Source: Actinomadura meyerae (lineage in GTDB: Bacteria > Actinomycetota > Actinomycetes > Streptosporangiales > Streptosporangiaceae). Taken from it: a DNA stretch of 64,000 nt. The position numbers and the translations under genes were made by a program. The notes under the pieces were generated by a model, which ran no database searches, had not been told where the DNA came from, and was given only the letters and a program-made list of their open reading frames with translations. The stretch is taken from positions 124,001 through 188,000 of the forward strand of contig NZ_FZOR01000007.1 of NCBI RefSeq assembly GCF_900188445.1. Direction: 5' to 3'. The first letter of the stretch is position 1. Each line of letters begins with the position of its first letter. This document shows, one piece after another, positions 16,472-25,408 of the stretch.

Positions 16472-17216
16472 CCTGCCGCACCCGCCCCGCGACGGAAACC
16501 AGCGCCATGGCTCCGGCGAGCAGGAGCGCGGCGACGATCCCGTCCGTCCAGTAGTGGTTCGCGGTCACGACCACCACGAACACCGTGACCGGTGCGTGCA
16601 GCGCGACCACCCACCGCCAGGGGCTCCGCGACACCCGGACCACCGCGACCGCCACGAGCAGCGCCCAGCCGATGTGCAGGGAGGGCATCGCCGCGTACTG
16701 GTTGGCGATCCCGTCAGCCGCCGCCGGGTAGGCGGACGGCCCCACGGTCAGCATCGTGTCGACCGCGCCGATGCCCGCGAGCCGGGGCGGCGCCAGCGGG
16801 AAGAGCATGTGCACGGCCAGGCCCGCCGCCGTCAGCACCACCAGCTCGTTCCGCACCCTCGCATAGGACGGCCGGTGCCGGACGAAGAGCCAGATCAGCA
16901 GCAGTGCCGTCCCGGGGAAGTGGACGCCGACGTAGTAGAGGTTGGCGAGGAACGCGGTGTGGTCCCAGCCGAGCGCCCACTGCTGGACGTCCACCTCGCT
17001 CGGGAGCCACGACCGCTCGAAGCGCCACAGCCACTCGGCGTTCGACATGGCCTCGCCGGGGCCCTGCTCGATCAGCGTCCGTCCGTACTTGTAGAACGCG
17101 AACAGCACGACCAGTAGCCCGGCCTCGGTGAGCAGCGGCCGCACCCTCCCCCGCATCGCCCCTAGCGCCACCGTGCCCGCCATCATGCCCTCCCGTGCCG
17201 GTTCTCTCGTGCCCAT
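16230..17216 (-). CDS. PAP2 superfamily (Aur1/inositolphosphotransferase-like) membrane protein
   Basis: Up to 328 residues with about six membrane spans. Catalytic PAP2 motifs are PPRLAG, PSLH and TANHYWTDG, the His-containing pair of the PAP2_3 group. The fold ends near residue 255 (LLLAGAMALVSVAG). The remaining 70 residues are His/Ala repeats (HAAADAHTAANAH) and an Arg-rich tail read through the neighbouring creatininase gene, so the true stop overlaps that gene by about 240 bases. Starts at 17216 (after GAAGG) and 17183 (after GGGAGG) are both plausible. It likely dephosphorylates or transfers a lipid phosphate head group. It may belong with the lipid-modifying operon that converges on it. 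Confidence 0.75.
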   Translation of the reverse strand: MGTREPAREGMMAGTVALGAMRGRVRPLLTEAGLLVVLFAFYKYGRTLIEQGPGEAMSNAEWLWRFERSWLPSEVDVQQWALGWDHTAFLANLYYVGVHFPGTALLLIWLFVRHRPSYARVRNELVVLTAAGLAVHMLFPLAPPRLAGIGAVDTMLTVGPSAYPAAADGIANQYAAMPSLHIGWALLVAVAVVRVSRSPWRWVVALHAPVTVFVVVVTANHYWTDGIVAALLLAGAMALVSVAGRVRQGGVHAAADAHTAANAHAAADTYEYRGAGRPRGPVAGGELRAARAVPPARDGHGDRLHARGGDREDPSGADAPARDDLVLA

Positions 17217-17331
17217 CACAACCTTCGCGTCCGACAGTTCGGCGGGCACTGGGCCCAGCACCATGAAAACCGGAGGAAAGGTCCAGGACGGAGGGTGGAG
17301 TTAACCCCACCACTCCCGTAGATTCCGGGTC

Positions 17332-17895
17332 GTGATCTCCGGCGAATGGCTCAACCCGCCCCCGGCCGCCGTCGAGGACGGCGGCGCCCTGCTCGTCACC
17401 GCCGCGAAGGGCAGCGACTTCTGGCGGACCACGTCCTACGGCTACGACCGCGACGGCGGCCACGCCCTGCTGGCGCCGCTCGGCCCCGAGGCGGCGATCG
17501 AGGTCTCCTTCGTCGCCGACTACGACCGGCAGTTCGACCAGGCGGGCCTGCTCGTGCGCCTGGACGAGGAGACCTGGATCAAGGCGGGCGTCGAGTACTG
17601 CGACGGTGAGCTGCAACTGGGCGCCGTGGTCACCCGCACGGTCTCTGACTGGTCGTCCGCGCCCGTCCCGTGGCACGGCCGTGAGGTGACGCTCCGGGCC
17701 AGCCGCTCCGGCGACGCCGTGACGATCCGGGCGCGCGCGGGCGACGACCCCTGGCAGATGATCCGCCTCGCCCCGTTCCCGCCCGGCGTGGCGGCGACCG
17801 CGGGCCCCTACTGCTGCGCCCCCGAACGCGAGGGCCTCACCGTCCGCTTCACCGGCGTGGCCACGGGCCCGCCGGACGAGGCCCTCCACCCATAG
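17332..17895 (+). CDS. DUF1349 concanavalin A-like protein
   Basis: 187-residue protein with the DUF1349 jelly-roll pattern: SDFWRTTSYGY, DQAGLLVRLDEETWIKAGVEY and DPWQMIRLAPFP. There is no signal peptide or membrane span. The family is predicted to bind carbohydrate or to regulate enolase-like enzymes, without firm biochemical function. The GTG start has no strong ribosome binding site. It stands alone, divergent from the PAP2 gene. Confidence 0.8.
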   Translation: MISGEWLNPPPAAVEDGGALLVTAAKGSDFWRTTSYGYDRDGGHALLAPLGPEAAIEVSFVADYDRQFDQAGLLVRLDEETWIKAGVEYCDGELQLGAVVTRTVSDWSSAPVPWHGREVTLRASRSGDAVTIRARAGDDPWQMIRLAPFPPGVAATAGPYCCAPEREGLTVRFTGVATGPPDEALHP

Positions 17896-17950
17896 GCACC
17901 CAAGCACTTACTTGGTATGCTCCCGTCCGACGCGACGGGAGGAACGGTCT

Positions 17951-18913
17951 ATGGCGGTCGCACCGGTCATCGAGGAACGCGCGGGATGCGGCCGGAGCGC
18001 GCGGGTGGCCGCGCGGCTCATGCGCCGGCTGGTGCGCCCGCTCATCGAACGCCTCCCGTGGACCCCGCACACCCTGCGCTTCGCCCCGCTCCTGGACCTC
18101 GGCGCGGTCCTGCTGGTGCCGCCGCGCGGCACGAAGGTCACCAAGGTGCAGGGGCTCGGCTGCGCCGCCGAATGGGTCCGCGGCCCCGGCGTGTCTATGG
18201 ACTCCCGCCAGGCGATCCTCTACTTCCACGGCGGCGGCTTCGTCGCCTGCGGGCTGCGCACCCACCGCCGCATGATCGCCCGCATCTCCCAGGCCGCCGG
18301 CATGCCCGTGCTGTCGGTCGCCTACCGGATGCAGCCGCGCGTCCCGATCCAGACGACCATCGACGACTGCGTCGACGCCTACCGCCTGCTCCTGACGACC
18401 CGCGACCCGGAGGACATCGTCGTCGCGGGCGACTCCGCGGGCGGCTACCTGGCCTTCATGGCGCCGCTGCACGCCCTCCGCGCGGGCCTGCCCCGCCCGG
18501 CCGGGATCGCCACCCTGTCGCCCTTCGCCGACCTGGACATCGACCCCAAGATCGCCCACGCGAACGCCGCGATCGACCCGTACATCCCCGCGAAGCGCAT
18601 GTGGGACATGGTCCACACCTGCTTCCCCGGCGCCGATCCGACCGACCCGTGGCTCTCCCCGGTGCACGCCGACCTCGGCGGCCTGCCGCCCGTCCTGATC
18701 CAGGCGGGCGCGATCGAGGTGATCCTCGCCGACGCCGAACTGATGGCCGAGCGCCTCGGCGCCGCCGGCGTCCCGTGCACCCTCCAGATCTGGGAGGGGC
18801 AGGCCCACGTCTTCCAGGTGTTCGCCGACATCTCCCGCGAGGGCCTGGTCGCCATCAAGGAGATCGGCGCCTTCGCCCGCCGCGCCACGGCGCGCGAGGC
18901 GCAGGCGGCCTGA
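17951..18913 (+). CDS. Alpha/beta-hydrolase, hormone-sensitive-lipase family esterase
   Basis: 320-residue esterase. The oxyanion-hole motif HGGGF is at residues 93-97 and the nucleophile Ser162 lies in GDSAGG. The acid and His are expected in the C-terminal DAELMAERL and GQAHVFQ regions. The first 60 residues form a cap-like segment. The ATG at 17951 follows GGGAGGAAC. It should hydrolyse short acyl esters in the cytoplasm. It converges on the imine-reductase-like gene with two bases between stops. Confidence 0.85.
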   Translation: MAVAPVIEERAGCGRSARVAARLMRRLVRPLIERLPWTPHTLRFAPLLDLGAVLLVPPRGTKVTKVQGLGCAAEWVRGPGVSMDSRQAILYFHGGGFVACGLRTHRRMIARISQAAGMPVLSVAYRMQPRVPIQTTIDDCVDAYRLLLTTRDPEDIVVAGDSAGGYLAFMAPLHALRAGLPRPAGIATLSPFADLDIDPKIAHANAAIDPYIPAKRMWDMVHTCFPGADPTDPWLSPVHADLGGLPPVLIQAGAIEVILADAELMAERLGAAGVPCTLQIWEGQAHVFQVFADISREGLVAIKEIGAFARRATAREAQAA

Positions 18914-18915
18914 CC

Positions 18916-19794
18916 TCACCCCCGGAAGTGCTCCACCAGACGCGAGTAGCCGTCGTCCCCATGGCCCTGCTCCAGCGCCTTCCGGACGAGCGAGAGCGTG
19001 TACTCGGGCAGCTCGCCGTCGATGCCGCGGTCACGGCTCTCCCGGACGAGGTCCTCGACCGACGGCAGGTGATGCCGCAGCGCACCGAACGGGGTCGCGT
19101 AACTCGCCTGGTCGACCTCCTCGGCGATCGACGGCAGGAAGCCCCACAGCGCCGCCATCGGTTTATCGGCGTGCGCGAGGAACTGCTTGAGCTCGACGCC
19201 GGCGTCCCCCAGCGCGGCGGCGGCATGCAGGAACCCGTTGAGGAGACCCCACATCGTCCCGTGCACGGCCATCCCGTAGAGGACGGCGACACCCGGGTCG
19301 TCTGACACCAGCGGCGCATGACCACTGAGCAGCCCGAGCATCTCCCGGTACCGCTCGTGCACGCCCGCCGCGCCGCCGTAGAAGACCGTCGCGTCGGGAT
19401 GCCCGACGCCCGGCGCGATGGTCATGATCTGCCCGTGCAGGTACTCCGCGTCCCGCTCGCCGACCCAGCCGGCGACCGTCCTGACCTCCTCGGACGTCCC
19501 GTCACTGAGGTTGACGACGGCGCGCCCGGCGAGCACGTCCCGGGCGGGCTCCAGCAGCTCTCGGACGTTCGCCGCGCCCTTCACGTTGATCACGACGACG
19601 TCCGCGGCCTGGACGGCCTGCCTGACGCTCGCGCCGCGAACCGCGCCCCTGGCGACCAGCGCCTCGTCCTTGCCCTTCGTGCGGTTCCAGACGGTCGTCG
19701 GATGCCCGCCGTCCAGCAGTGCCCCCGCCAGCGCGGATCCCATCTCGCCGAGCCCGAGCACCGCGACCCGCACTCCATCCACTTCGTTGACCAT
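18916..19794 (-). CDS. NADPH-dependent imine reductase/beta-hydroxyacid dehydrogenase-like protein
   Basis: 292-residue oxidoreductase. The N-terminal Rossmann domain has GLGEMG at 14-19 and NRTKGK, which marks NADPH use. The C-terminal helical domain (from about residue 165) has the MWGLLNGFLHAAAALG pattern of imine reductases. The catalytic residue that sorts imine reductases by stereochemistry is not clear to me. A perfect MerR-type inverted repeat lies 15-34 bases upstream of the ATG, so a MerR regulator from elsewhere may control it. Confidence 0.78.
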   Translation of the reverse strand: MVNEVDGVRVAVLGLGEMGSALAGALLDGGHPTTVWNRTKGKDEALVARGAVRGASVRQAVQAADVVVINVKGAANVRELLEPARDVLAGRAVVNLSDGTSEEVRTVAGWVGERDAEYLHGQIMTIAPGVGHPDATVFYGGAAGVHERYREMLGLLSGHAPLVSDDPGVAVLYGMAVHGTMWGLLNGFLHAAAALGDAGVELKQFLAHADKPMAALWGFLPSIAEEVDQASYATPFGALRHHLPSVEDLVRESRDRGIDGELPEYTLSLVRKALEQGHGDDGYSRLVEHFRG

Positions 19795-19808
19795 GTCGCC
19801 ACGCTAGA

Positions 19809-19828
19809 ACCTCAACAAAACCTGAGGT
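19809..19828 (-). promoter_or_regulatory. MerR-family-type operator
   Basis: ACCTCA and TGAGGT form perfect 6-base arms around an 8-base spacer. CCTCA-n8-TGAGG sites inside a stretched spacer are typical for MerR-family activators such as SoxR. It sits just upstream of the imine-reductase-like gene. No MerR gene is in the window. Confidence 0.55.
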
Positions 19829-19930
19829 CAATAAGATGTGGCGCTTTGCCGTTTTTGGGAGTCCCTCGTCCCCGCCTTTGGCGAGGTCCGTGCGACGCTC
19901 GAAAGCGCGCACCGACCGCCTGGAGGGCCG

Positions 19931-20434
19931 ATGAAGGCGCTGCTGAACTCGCTCAACGAGCCCGAGACGGCCCTCGTCCGGGAGACGGAGACCGCCGAAC
20001 TCACCCGCCTGGACGAGGACGGCCTCGCGGACCTGCACACACGGATCCGCCGGGCCCGCGACAAGTACAGCAAGCAGTACCGGCGCACCGCGAGCGCCCG
20101 CGTCGAGCAGTACGGCGGACGAGGCAAGGCCCGCCCGAAGAACCGGCGCAACGCCCAGAAGGCCGAGGTGTTCGAGGACGCTCTGGCCCGCGTGAGCTGG
20201 TACCTGGCCAGGGCCGCCCGCCGCAGCGCGGCCGAACTGAAGGCCGAGCGCATCGCCGCCGCCACCGCGTCCGGGACGCCCCCGCCCCGACCGGGAGCCC
20301 CGGCCCCGGAGACGATGACGGCCCAGACGACCCGCCGCCGCAGACCGACGAGCGCGGACCCGGCCCTGAACCGCCGCCACGCCGCCACCCGAGCCAAGGG
20401 CGCCCGCCGCCAGGCCCGCCGCGACGCCCGCTGA
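19931..20434 (+). CDS. Hypothetical basic protein
   Basis: 167 residues, ATG preceded by GGAGGGCCG. The first 110 residues are helical and highly charged (ELTRLDEDGLADLHTRIRR, KYSKQYRRTASARVEQYGG); the last 60 are Arg/Pro/Ala-rich with repeated RR and KGARRQARRDAR. There is no membrane segment. The composition suggests nucleic-acid binding. I do not recognise a family. It is divergent from the imine-reductase-like gene. Confidence 0.6.
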   Translation: MKALLNSLNEPETALVRETETAELTRLDEDGLADLHTRIRRARDKYSKQYRRTASARVEQYGGRGKARPKNRRNAQKAEVFEDALARVSWYLARAARRSAAELKAERIAAATASGTPPPRPGAPAPETMTAQTTRRRRPTSADPALNRRHAATRAKGARRQARRDAR

Positions 20435-20580
20435 TCCAGTACCGCGTGAGCTACGAGCCCGTCCCGCAGGTGCGGCGCGGCTTCGCCTTTGGCGAGACTC
20501 GCGATCCCCGGGCGTCGTTCCCTGCGGCTGCGATGGGCATCGGCGTCTCGTGAAGATCGGGTCTGCGCTAATCTGCGGCG

Positions 20581-21219
20581 ATGATCACTGGGCGAGTTGT
20601 GGTTGCGCTGGTCGTGTTAGGGCTGGTCGCCGGGTGTGCCGAGGAGAAGCCGGACGGTGTCTCGGCTTCGGCCGAGGCGGAGACCGCGACGGAGAGCGCG
20701 CCGCCTTCGCCGAGCGCGTCCGTGGACCTGGGGCCCGGGAAGGCGCAGGGGGCCTGGTGGAGCTGGGCCGCCGGTTCGCCCTCGGGGCGCAACCCCGTGG
20801 AGGACACGACGGGCGAGTTCTGTGCCGCCGAGCAGCCCGACGGCCTCTGGTTCCTGGCGGGGACGTTCGGCGGGGCCGTGTCGCGTACCTGCGAGGTTCC
20901 GGCGGGCCGGACGATCGTCGCGCCGGTCGTCAATCAGCGCGGCTCCAAGGCCGACTGCGCGGCGTTCATGCGAGGTGCCGCGGGCAGGATCACCTTGGAC
21001 GGGAAGAGCGTGCCCTTGAAGCGGTGGTCGGCGACGCCCATCACGATCGTCGGGGTCGCCGGTAACCCCGCCAGCGATGAGGGAACCGTCCGGGCATACG
21101 GATGCGGGCTCTGGGGAGTCATTCCGCCGTTGGCGGCGGGCCCGCACAAGGTCGCCATTCGCGGGCGCAGTGGAGACTTCCGCACGGCGGTCAATTACAA
21201 GTTGACCGTGGCGGGCTAA
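20581..21219 (+). CDS. Putative secreted lipoprotein
   Basis: 212 residues with a lipoprotein signal: short basic start, hydrophobic VVVALVVLGLV and lipobox VAGC, then a Glu/Ser/Pro-rich linker. The domain after residue 55 contains paired Cys residues and WWSWAAGSP and GNPASDEGTVRAYGCGLWG segments. I do not recognise the family. It converges on a J-domain gene and overlaps its stop by four bases. Confidence 0.65.
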   Translation: MITGRVVVALVVLGLVAGCAEEKPDGVSASAEAETATESAPPSPSASVDLGPGKAQGAWWSWAAGSPSGRNPVEDTTGEFCAAEQPDGLWFLAGTFGGAVSRTCEVPAGRTIVAPVVNQRGSKADCAAFMRGAAGRITLDGKSVPLKRWSATPITIVGVAGNPASDEGTVRAYGCGLWGVIPPLAAGPHKVAIRGRSGDFRTAVNYKLTVAG

Positions 21220-22136
21220 TCGGGGTGGCGCAGGACGCCGGTCGTCCTCTTCGTCTTCTGGTTGGACGCGTAGTACACGATGTCGGCCTTGCCGTCCTTG
21301 CGCCTGGTCAGAGTGATGTCGCCGACGTCGCACGAGGACTGCCCGTCGGGGAAGTCCGTCCGGATGATGAGGGACTTCCCGGCGTAGGAGACAGGGACGG
21401 CCTTTCCGGCGCATCTGCCCTTGAGGTATCGCACCTCGCCGACGCGCTCGCCCTTCTTCAGCTTCAGTTCGACGGCCCACTTCGCGCGGCGGCCGTAGCG
21501 GTCCTGGACGGTCCCGGTCCAGGTACCCGCCAGGTCGTCGTGCACGGACGTTTCGGCCTCGGGGCCGTCGGGGCGGAGCGATGTGATCACGACCGTGCCG
21601 ACGATCAGGGCCCAGCACACGAAGACGAAGACCGCGCAGCCGATGCCGGCCTTGTACGCTCCGCGGCGCGGGGTGGTCGGGTGGTAGTGGTGGATGTGCC
21701 TGACCCGGGGCGGGGGAGGAGGCCCGGGTGCGGTGGGCGTCCAAGGGCCGGGGTGGGGTGCGCCCGCCGCGGCCGTGTCCCAGGGACCGGGCTGGGGTGC
21801 GCCAGCCGCGGCCGTCGCCCAGGGGTCGGGCGGTGCCGTGCTCGCCGCCGTGTCCCAGGGATCTTCGATGAGCTCCTCGTCGGGCTCGGGCTCCGGGGGA
21901 CGGCGGGCGGCGTCGTACGAGGCGCGGTGGTTGAGGAGGACGTCGCGGGCGGCGTTGATGAGCCGGGTGCGCTCGGCGCCCTCCGCCTTGGCGCGCTCGT
22001 CCTGGAACCGGTCCGGGTGGTGCTTGCGGACGAGCGCGATGTGCGCCCGCTTGATCTCCTTCGGGGACGCGCCCGGGGCGATGCCCAGCAGCTCGTAGGC
22101 GTCGTGCCCGTCCAGCTCGGTGAACTGCCCGCGCAC
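21216..22136 (-). CDS. J-domain (DnaJ-like) membrane-anchored protein
   Basis: 306 residues. Residues 8-75 form a J domain with the HPD motif (VRKHHPDRF), which recruits DnaK. Residues 85-145 are a Pro/Ala/Trp-rich linker with about four GPWDTAAAGAP-type repeats. A single membrane span (GIGCAVFVFVCWALIVGTVVI) follows. The exposed C-terminal domain (residues 195-306) is a beta-rich DLAGTWTGTVQDRYG module with two Cys. The protein would place a DnaK partner at the inner face of the membrane. The GTG start has only a weak ribosome binding site. Confidence 0.75.
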   Translation of the reverse strand: MRGQFTELDGHDAYELLGIAPGASPKEIKRAHIALVRKHHPDRFQDERAKAEGAERTRLINAARDVLLNHRASYDAARRPPEPEPDEELIEDPWDTAASTAPPDPWATAAAGAPQPGPWDTAAAGAPHPGPWTPTAPGPPPPPRVRHIHHYHPTTPRRGAYKAGIGCAVFVFVCWALIVGTVVITSLRPDGPEAETSVHDDLAGTWTGTVQDRYGRRAKWAVELKLKKGERVGEVRYLKGRCAGKAVPVSYAGKSLIIRTDFPDGQSSCDVGDITLTRRKDGKADIVYYASNQKTKRTTGVLRHPD

Positions 22137-22329
22137 CGCTACCCGCCGCTCCGCACCCCGGAGTCGCCGGAACCGGACGAGACCATCGGAAGCACGGGCT
22201 GTGTCCCTCCCTGACCACGCGGTGACGAGACTTGATCAGCGTAGTCGCCGAGCGTGCCCCCGATGGGCCGCGTCCCGGTGACCGTTACCGGACGGTGCCG
22301 GAGACGTCCTCCCGCCCGGTCGGTGGAGA

Positions 22330-23049
22330 TCAACGGCCGATGCGGCGGGCGACCGAGGCGCGGTAGCAGGTCAGCGACCAGTGCGCGGTGGCGTCGGTGT
22401 GCCCGGCCGGGACGATCTTGGTGCCGGTCGTGAACGTCACGTCCTTCGCGCCCGCGAGGTAGAACACGAACGCGTCGAGCCGGTGGTCGAAGCCCTCGTA
22501 GTACCAGTTATGGCGGAGCACCTTCCGCTGGGGCGTGAACGGTGCCTGCAGCAGTTCCTGGGCCTGCGGCGGGAGGTTGCCGAGAACACCTCTGGCCGCA
22601 TCGCCGAGGCCGATGTCGGGCGGCGTCGCGGCACCGCCGGACGACGGCCCGCCGCCGGCCATGTACGGCGGCGGGCGGTGATCCACCCGGACGTGGCGGA
22701 GCGAGCCGGGCGCGAACTGGAACGAGGTGATCGCGTACACCGGGCGGTGCTCGGTGTTCACCCGCGGCTCCGCGATGGACAGCCCGGCCTCGCCCAATGT
22801 CACGGCGTAGCAGCGCCCGTCGCCGCTCGACCCGTCCTCCCGGGCGAACCAGTCGATGGGGGCGCCGGACAGTTCGGCGAGGCGGGCCCGGGTGCCCTCT
22901 CCGACCGTCGGCCAGCACTCCTCGCGGAGCCGTCCGCCGTCCAGGCCCATCTCGCCCGGCCTGTGGAGGGGAGCGGCGGCCCGCGCGATCGCCCCGCTTC
23001 CGCGCCGTACCTCGGGACTGCTGGACCCGTACGGGACGATCGACCCCAT
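22330..23049 (-). CDS. Hypothetical protein
   Basis: 239 residues starting at an ATG after GAGGGGTG. No signal or membrane segment is apparent. The middle has a Gly/Pro-rich loop (YMAGGGPSSGGAATPP) and the C-terminal half has a distinctive HNWYYEGFDHRLDAFVFYLAG stretch. I do not recognise a family. A 193-base gap with no clear gene separates it from the J-domain gene downstream. Confidence 0.55.
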   Translation of the reverse strand: MGSIVPYGSSSPEVRRGSGAIARAAAPLHRPGEMGLDGGRLREECWPTVGEGTRARLAELSGAPIDWFAREDGSSGDGRCYAVTLGEAGLSIAEPRVNTEHRPVYAITSFQFAPGSLRHVRVDHRPPPYMAGGGPSSGGAATPPDIGLGDAARGVLGNLPPQAQELLQAPFTPQRKVLRHNWYYEGFDHRLDAFVFYLAGAKDVTFTTGTKIVPAGHTDATAHWSLTCYRASVARRIGR

Positions 23050-23161
23050 GCGCGCACCCCTCGACCATTCAATTGACGCTTCCCGATCAGTTTAGTGGCG
23101 GACGCGCCGGCCGGGTGGTGACGCCGCACCATCGGTGCGGCCGGCGCTATGGTTCTCGATC

Positions 23162-24598
23162 ATGTTGCGATGGAGCCGGCGGACGGAATCGATTCTGTGG
23201 GCGGCCGCGCTCGCGCTGAGCGCGGTGCCTCTCGCTCTTGACGCCGGTTTCAGGATGCTCGGCCGCCAGCGGAAAGGGTACGGCTTCGGGGCCATTCTTT
23301 CCCCTGGCCAGTGCACCGCCTGGTTACATCAAACGGACGTGGTGCAGCTTCCGGGGTTCCTGAAAATCAGTGCCGCGCCCTACCTGGTCGTCGTTCCGGC
23401 GTTCCTGATGTGGGTGGTGACAAAGCGGCGGGCGGCGGGATGGGCCGCCCTGGCCATTCTGGCCCCGGTGTATCTCGCCCACCCGCTGATGTTCGGCTAT
23501 GACCTGGCCCAATGGGGAGAGGCGTGCACCGACCTGTGGCTCACACCCTGGCCCGGCCGGCAGATCGCGTGGTGGACGGGCCGGATCGTGCTCGTCGCCC
23601 TCCTCTTGGCGGCGGTCTACCGTCCGGGGCGCTGGATGGTGCGCGCCGTGGCCGGGGTCCTGGTGGGCGGGCTCGTGCTGGGTGCGGCCGGCGACCAGAG
23701 GACCCCTCAACCGGTGATGGCCGATTGGGGGGACTGCCGCAAGGTTCCGCCCCGGAGATTGGCAGCCTCGCAAACGCTGGTGCCGACCGTTGAGAGCATG
23801 CCGGAACGGGAGAGGCAACTCGCCTACCTGTGCTCCATCCGAGGCGCTTCCCCGTACATGCCCCTCGACGCGCCGTCTCCCAAGGCGACGGTGCCCGACG
23901 GCGTTCTACTCGAGATGGGAAGGCGCGCTTGCCTCGGCCAGAGGCCGCGACCGCGGACGACTCCCGGGCGCCCCGGCGCCCGCTGGCCTTCCACCGCCGA
24001 AATGGCCTACCTCTGCCCCAGACGGGCGGCGGCGGATATGCGCGAACAGGAGCAGAAGTCAGCGGCGATGCTGGCGCGGTACAAGCGCGAGCGCGAACGG
24101 CAGAGGGCGTATTGCAAGCGCACCGCGCCGGAGGGCCCGAAACCCGTCACGGAGGCCACGGACATCATGTCGGGCGGCGAGAGCGGCAGCTATTTCGTCG
24201 GGGGCTCGGGCGATTCCTTCGACGCGGCGATCGAGAACGGGCTGGTCGGGACCGACGGCCGGTCCGTCACCGTGATCACCGGTACGCAGGGTTCGCTGTG
24301 CCTGACCGTCCGCGCCTACCGGAAGGCGCCGCCGCCCGCCCTCGAAGGCTGGGAGCGTGTCGCCGAGGTCGGATTCGACAGCCCGGACGGACGCGCCAAG
24401 GCCGGCTCGATGGACGCCCCGAGCGACTTCCCGGTCATCACCGCCGCGGGTCCGGGGCCCTACCGCGTCCGCGTGTACGTCCGGGGTCGCGGCGAACCCG
24501 AGACGTTCGCACCTGAGCCGCCCGCAGAGAAGCACCTCATCGTCGTCTTCCCCGGCAAGTCGAAGAAGCCGAAGCTCTACAAGAACCGCGAACGCTGA
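23162..24598 (+). CDS. Hypothetical multi-span membrane protein with extracytoplasmic domain
   Basis: 478 residues from the ATG at 23162 (a GTG 9 codons earlier is possible; neither has a good ribosome binding site). About five hydrophobic spans fill residues 8-180. After that is a long soluble part with several Cys residues, a charged coiled-coil-like helix (DMREQEQKSAAMLARYKRER) and a C-terminal beta-rich domain of about 130 residues (GGESGSYFVGGSGDSFDAA onward). It may be a surface or envelope protein. The family is not recognised. Confidence 0.6.
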   Translation: MLRWSRRTESILWAAALALSAVPLALDAGFRMLGRQRKGYGFGAILSPGQCTAWLHQTDVVQLPGFLKISAAPYLVVVPAFLMWVVTKRRAAGWAALAILAPVYLAHPLMFGYDLAQWGEACTDLWLTPWPGRQIAWWTGRIVLVALLLAAVYRPGRWMVRAVAGVLVGGLVLGAAGDQRTPQPVMADWGDCRKVPPRRLAASQTLVPTVESMPERERQLAYLCSIRGASPYMPLDAPSPKATVPDGVLLEMGRRACLGQRPRPRTTPGRPGARWPSTAEMAYLCPRRAAADMREQEQKSAAMLARYKRERERQRAYCKRTAPEGPKPVTEATDIMSGGESGSYFVGGSGDSFDAAIENGLVGTDGRSVTVITGTQGSLCLTVRAYRKAPPPALEGWERVAEVGFDSPDGRAKAGSMDAPSDFPVITAAGPGPYRVRVYVRGRGEPETFAPEPPAEKHLIVVFPGKSKKPKLYKNRER

Positions 24599-24651
24599 CC
24601 CCTTCACGGATCAGAACCGTGGCGCTCGCCGGCTTGTCGGCGGTGCCCCGG

Positions 24652-25224
24652 TCAAAGTGAGATGCGTGCCCCGGCGTCGCCCGACAGGCCGACCCCTATC
24701 GTCAATTCCACCGGGTCCGCGGATCGCGCGATGTCGAATACCAGCCGCCCCGTACGATGCTCGTCCGCTTCAGTGCGGCCGGTGAGCGCCTTGGCGTCGT
24801 TCTGTTCGAGGTGCCACTCCGGAGCGTAGGTCGCGTTCCCGGCGGCCAGGCGGGCGTCCCATGACGCGGGCGAGCCGCCCGGGTTGCGGACGTCCAGAGT
24901 GAGCTCGCAGAACTGCCCGTTGTCCGGCTTCTCGCCGGGAGCGCCCGGCGGCGACCGGAGCCCGCAGCGGACGCGGGTCAGCCGGTATATGACGGTGCCG
25001 TCCGTCACCTCCTGCCCGGCCTTCCCCTCGTGCGGCAGGTCCGGCCCGTCCTCCGCGGAGAAGAAGACCGCCCAGACGAGGAGGGCGGCGCCGCAGGCGA
25101 TGACGAGGGCCACCCCCGCCCGGAGTGGCAGCAGCCACCGCGCCCCGGGAGTTGACAGCCGGTCAGTGCGGCTCATCTGCTCGGCGGTCTGGCGGACGGA
25201 TCGCGGCGTCGGGACGTCCGGCAC
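24652..25224 (-). CDS. Membrane-anchored DUF4352-like protein
   Basis: 190 residues. A cytoplasmic leader of about 30 residues and one span (LRAGVALVIACGAALLVWAVF) are followed by an extracytoplasmic beta-sandwich with two Cys and the LTLDVRNPGG strand seen in DUF4352-type immunoglobulin-like domains. The GTG start follows GAGGTGG. The role is unknown. A small palindrome lies 43 bases upstream. Confidence 0.6.
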   Translation of the reverse strand: MPDVPTPRSVRQTAEQMSRTDRLSTPGARWLLPLRAGVALVIACGAALLVWAVFFSAEDGPDLPHEGKAGQEVTDGTVIYRLTRVRCGLRSPPGAPGEKPDNGQFCELTLDVRNPGGSPASWDARLAAGNATYAPEWHLEQNDAKALTGRTEADEHRTGRLVFDIARSADPVELTIGVGLSGDAGARISL

Positions 25225-25266
25225 TGGACCACCTCAGATCTGCTCGCGGACTCTGAGTGACAGCAT

Positions 25267-25279
25267 TTCTCACTGAGAA
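25267..25279 (-). promoter_or_regulatory. Short palindrome upstream of membrane protein gene
   Basis: TTCTCA-C-TGAGAA is a perfect 13-base palindrome in the 184-base gap between the ROK gene and the DUF4352-like gene. It could be an operator. There is no other support. Confidence 0.3.
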
Positions 25280-25408
25280 GTCGGCGTTCAGTTGATGCTG
25301 TCGTGCCGCTTACCGTACCGAGGTGATTCGCTTTCCGTGGACGGTGCGCGCAAAAGCGTCGGCGCCCGGGCTTCCGAAAGGCGTCGACCTGCGCGATTCG
25401 GGGTGTGG

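Noticed and set aside
22139..22333. 64-codon frame between the J-domain and hypothetical genes
   Set aside because: No ribosome binding site and low-complexity sequence; left as intergenic.
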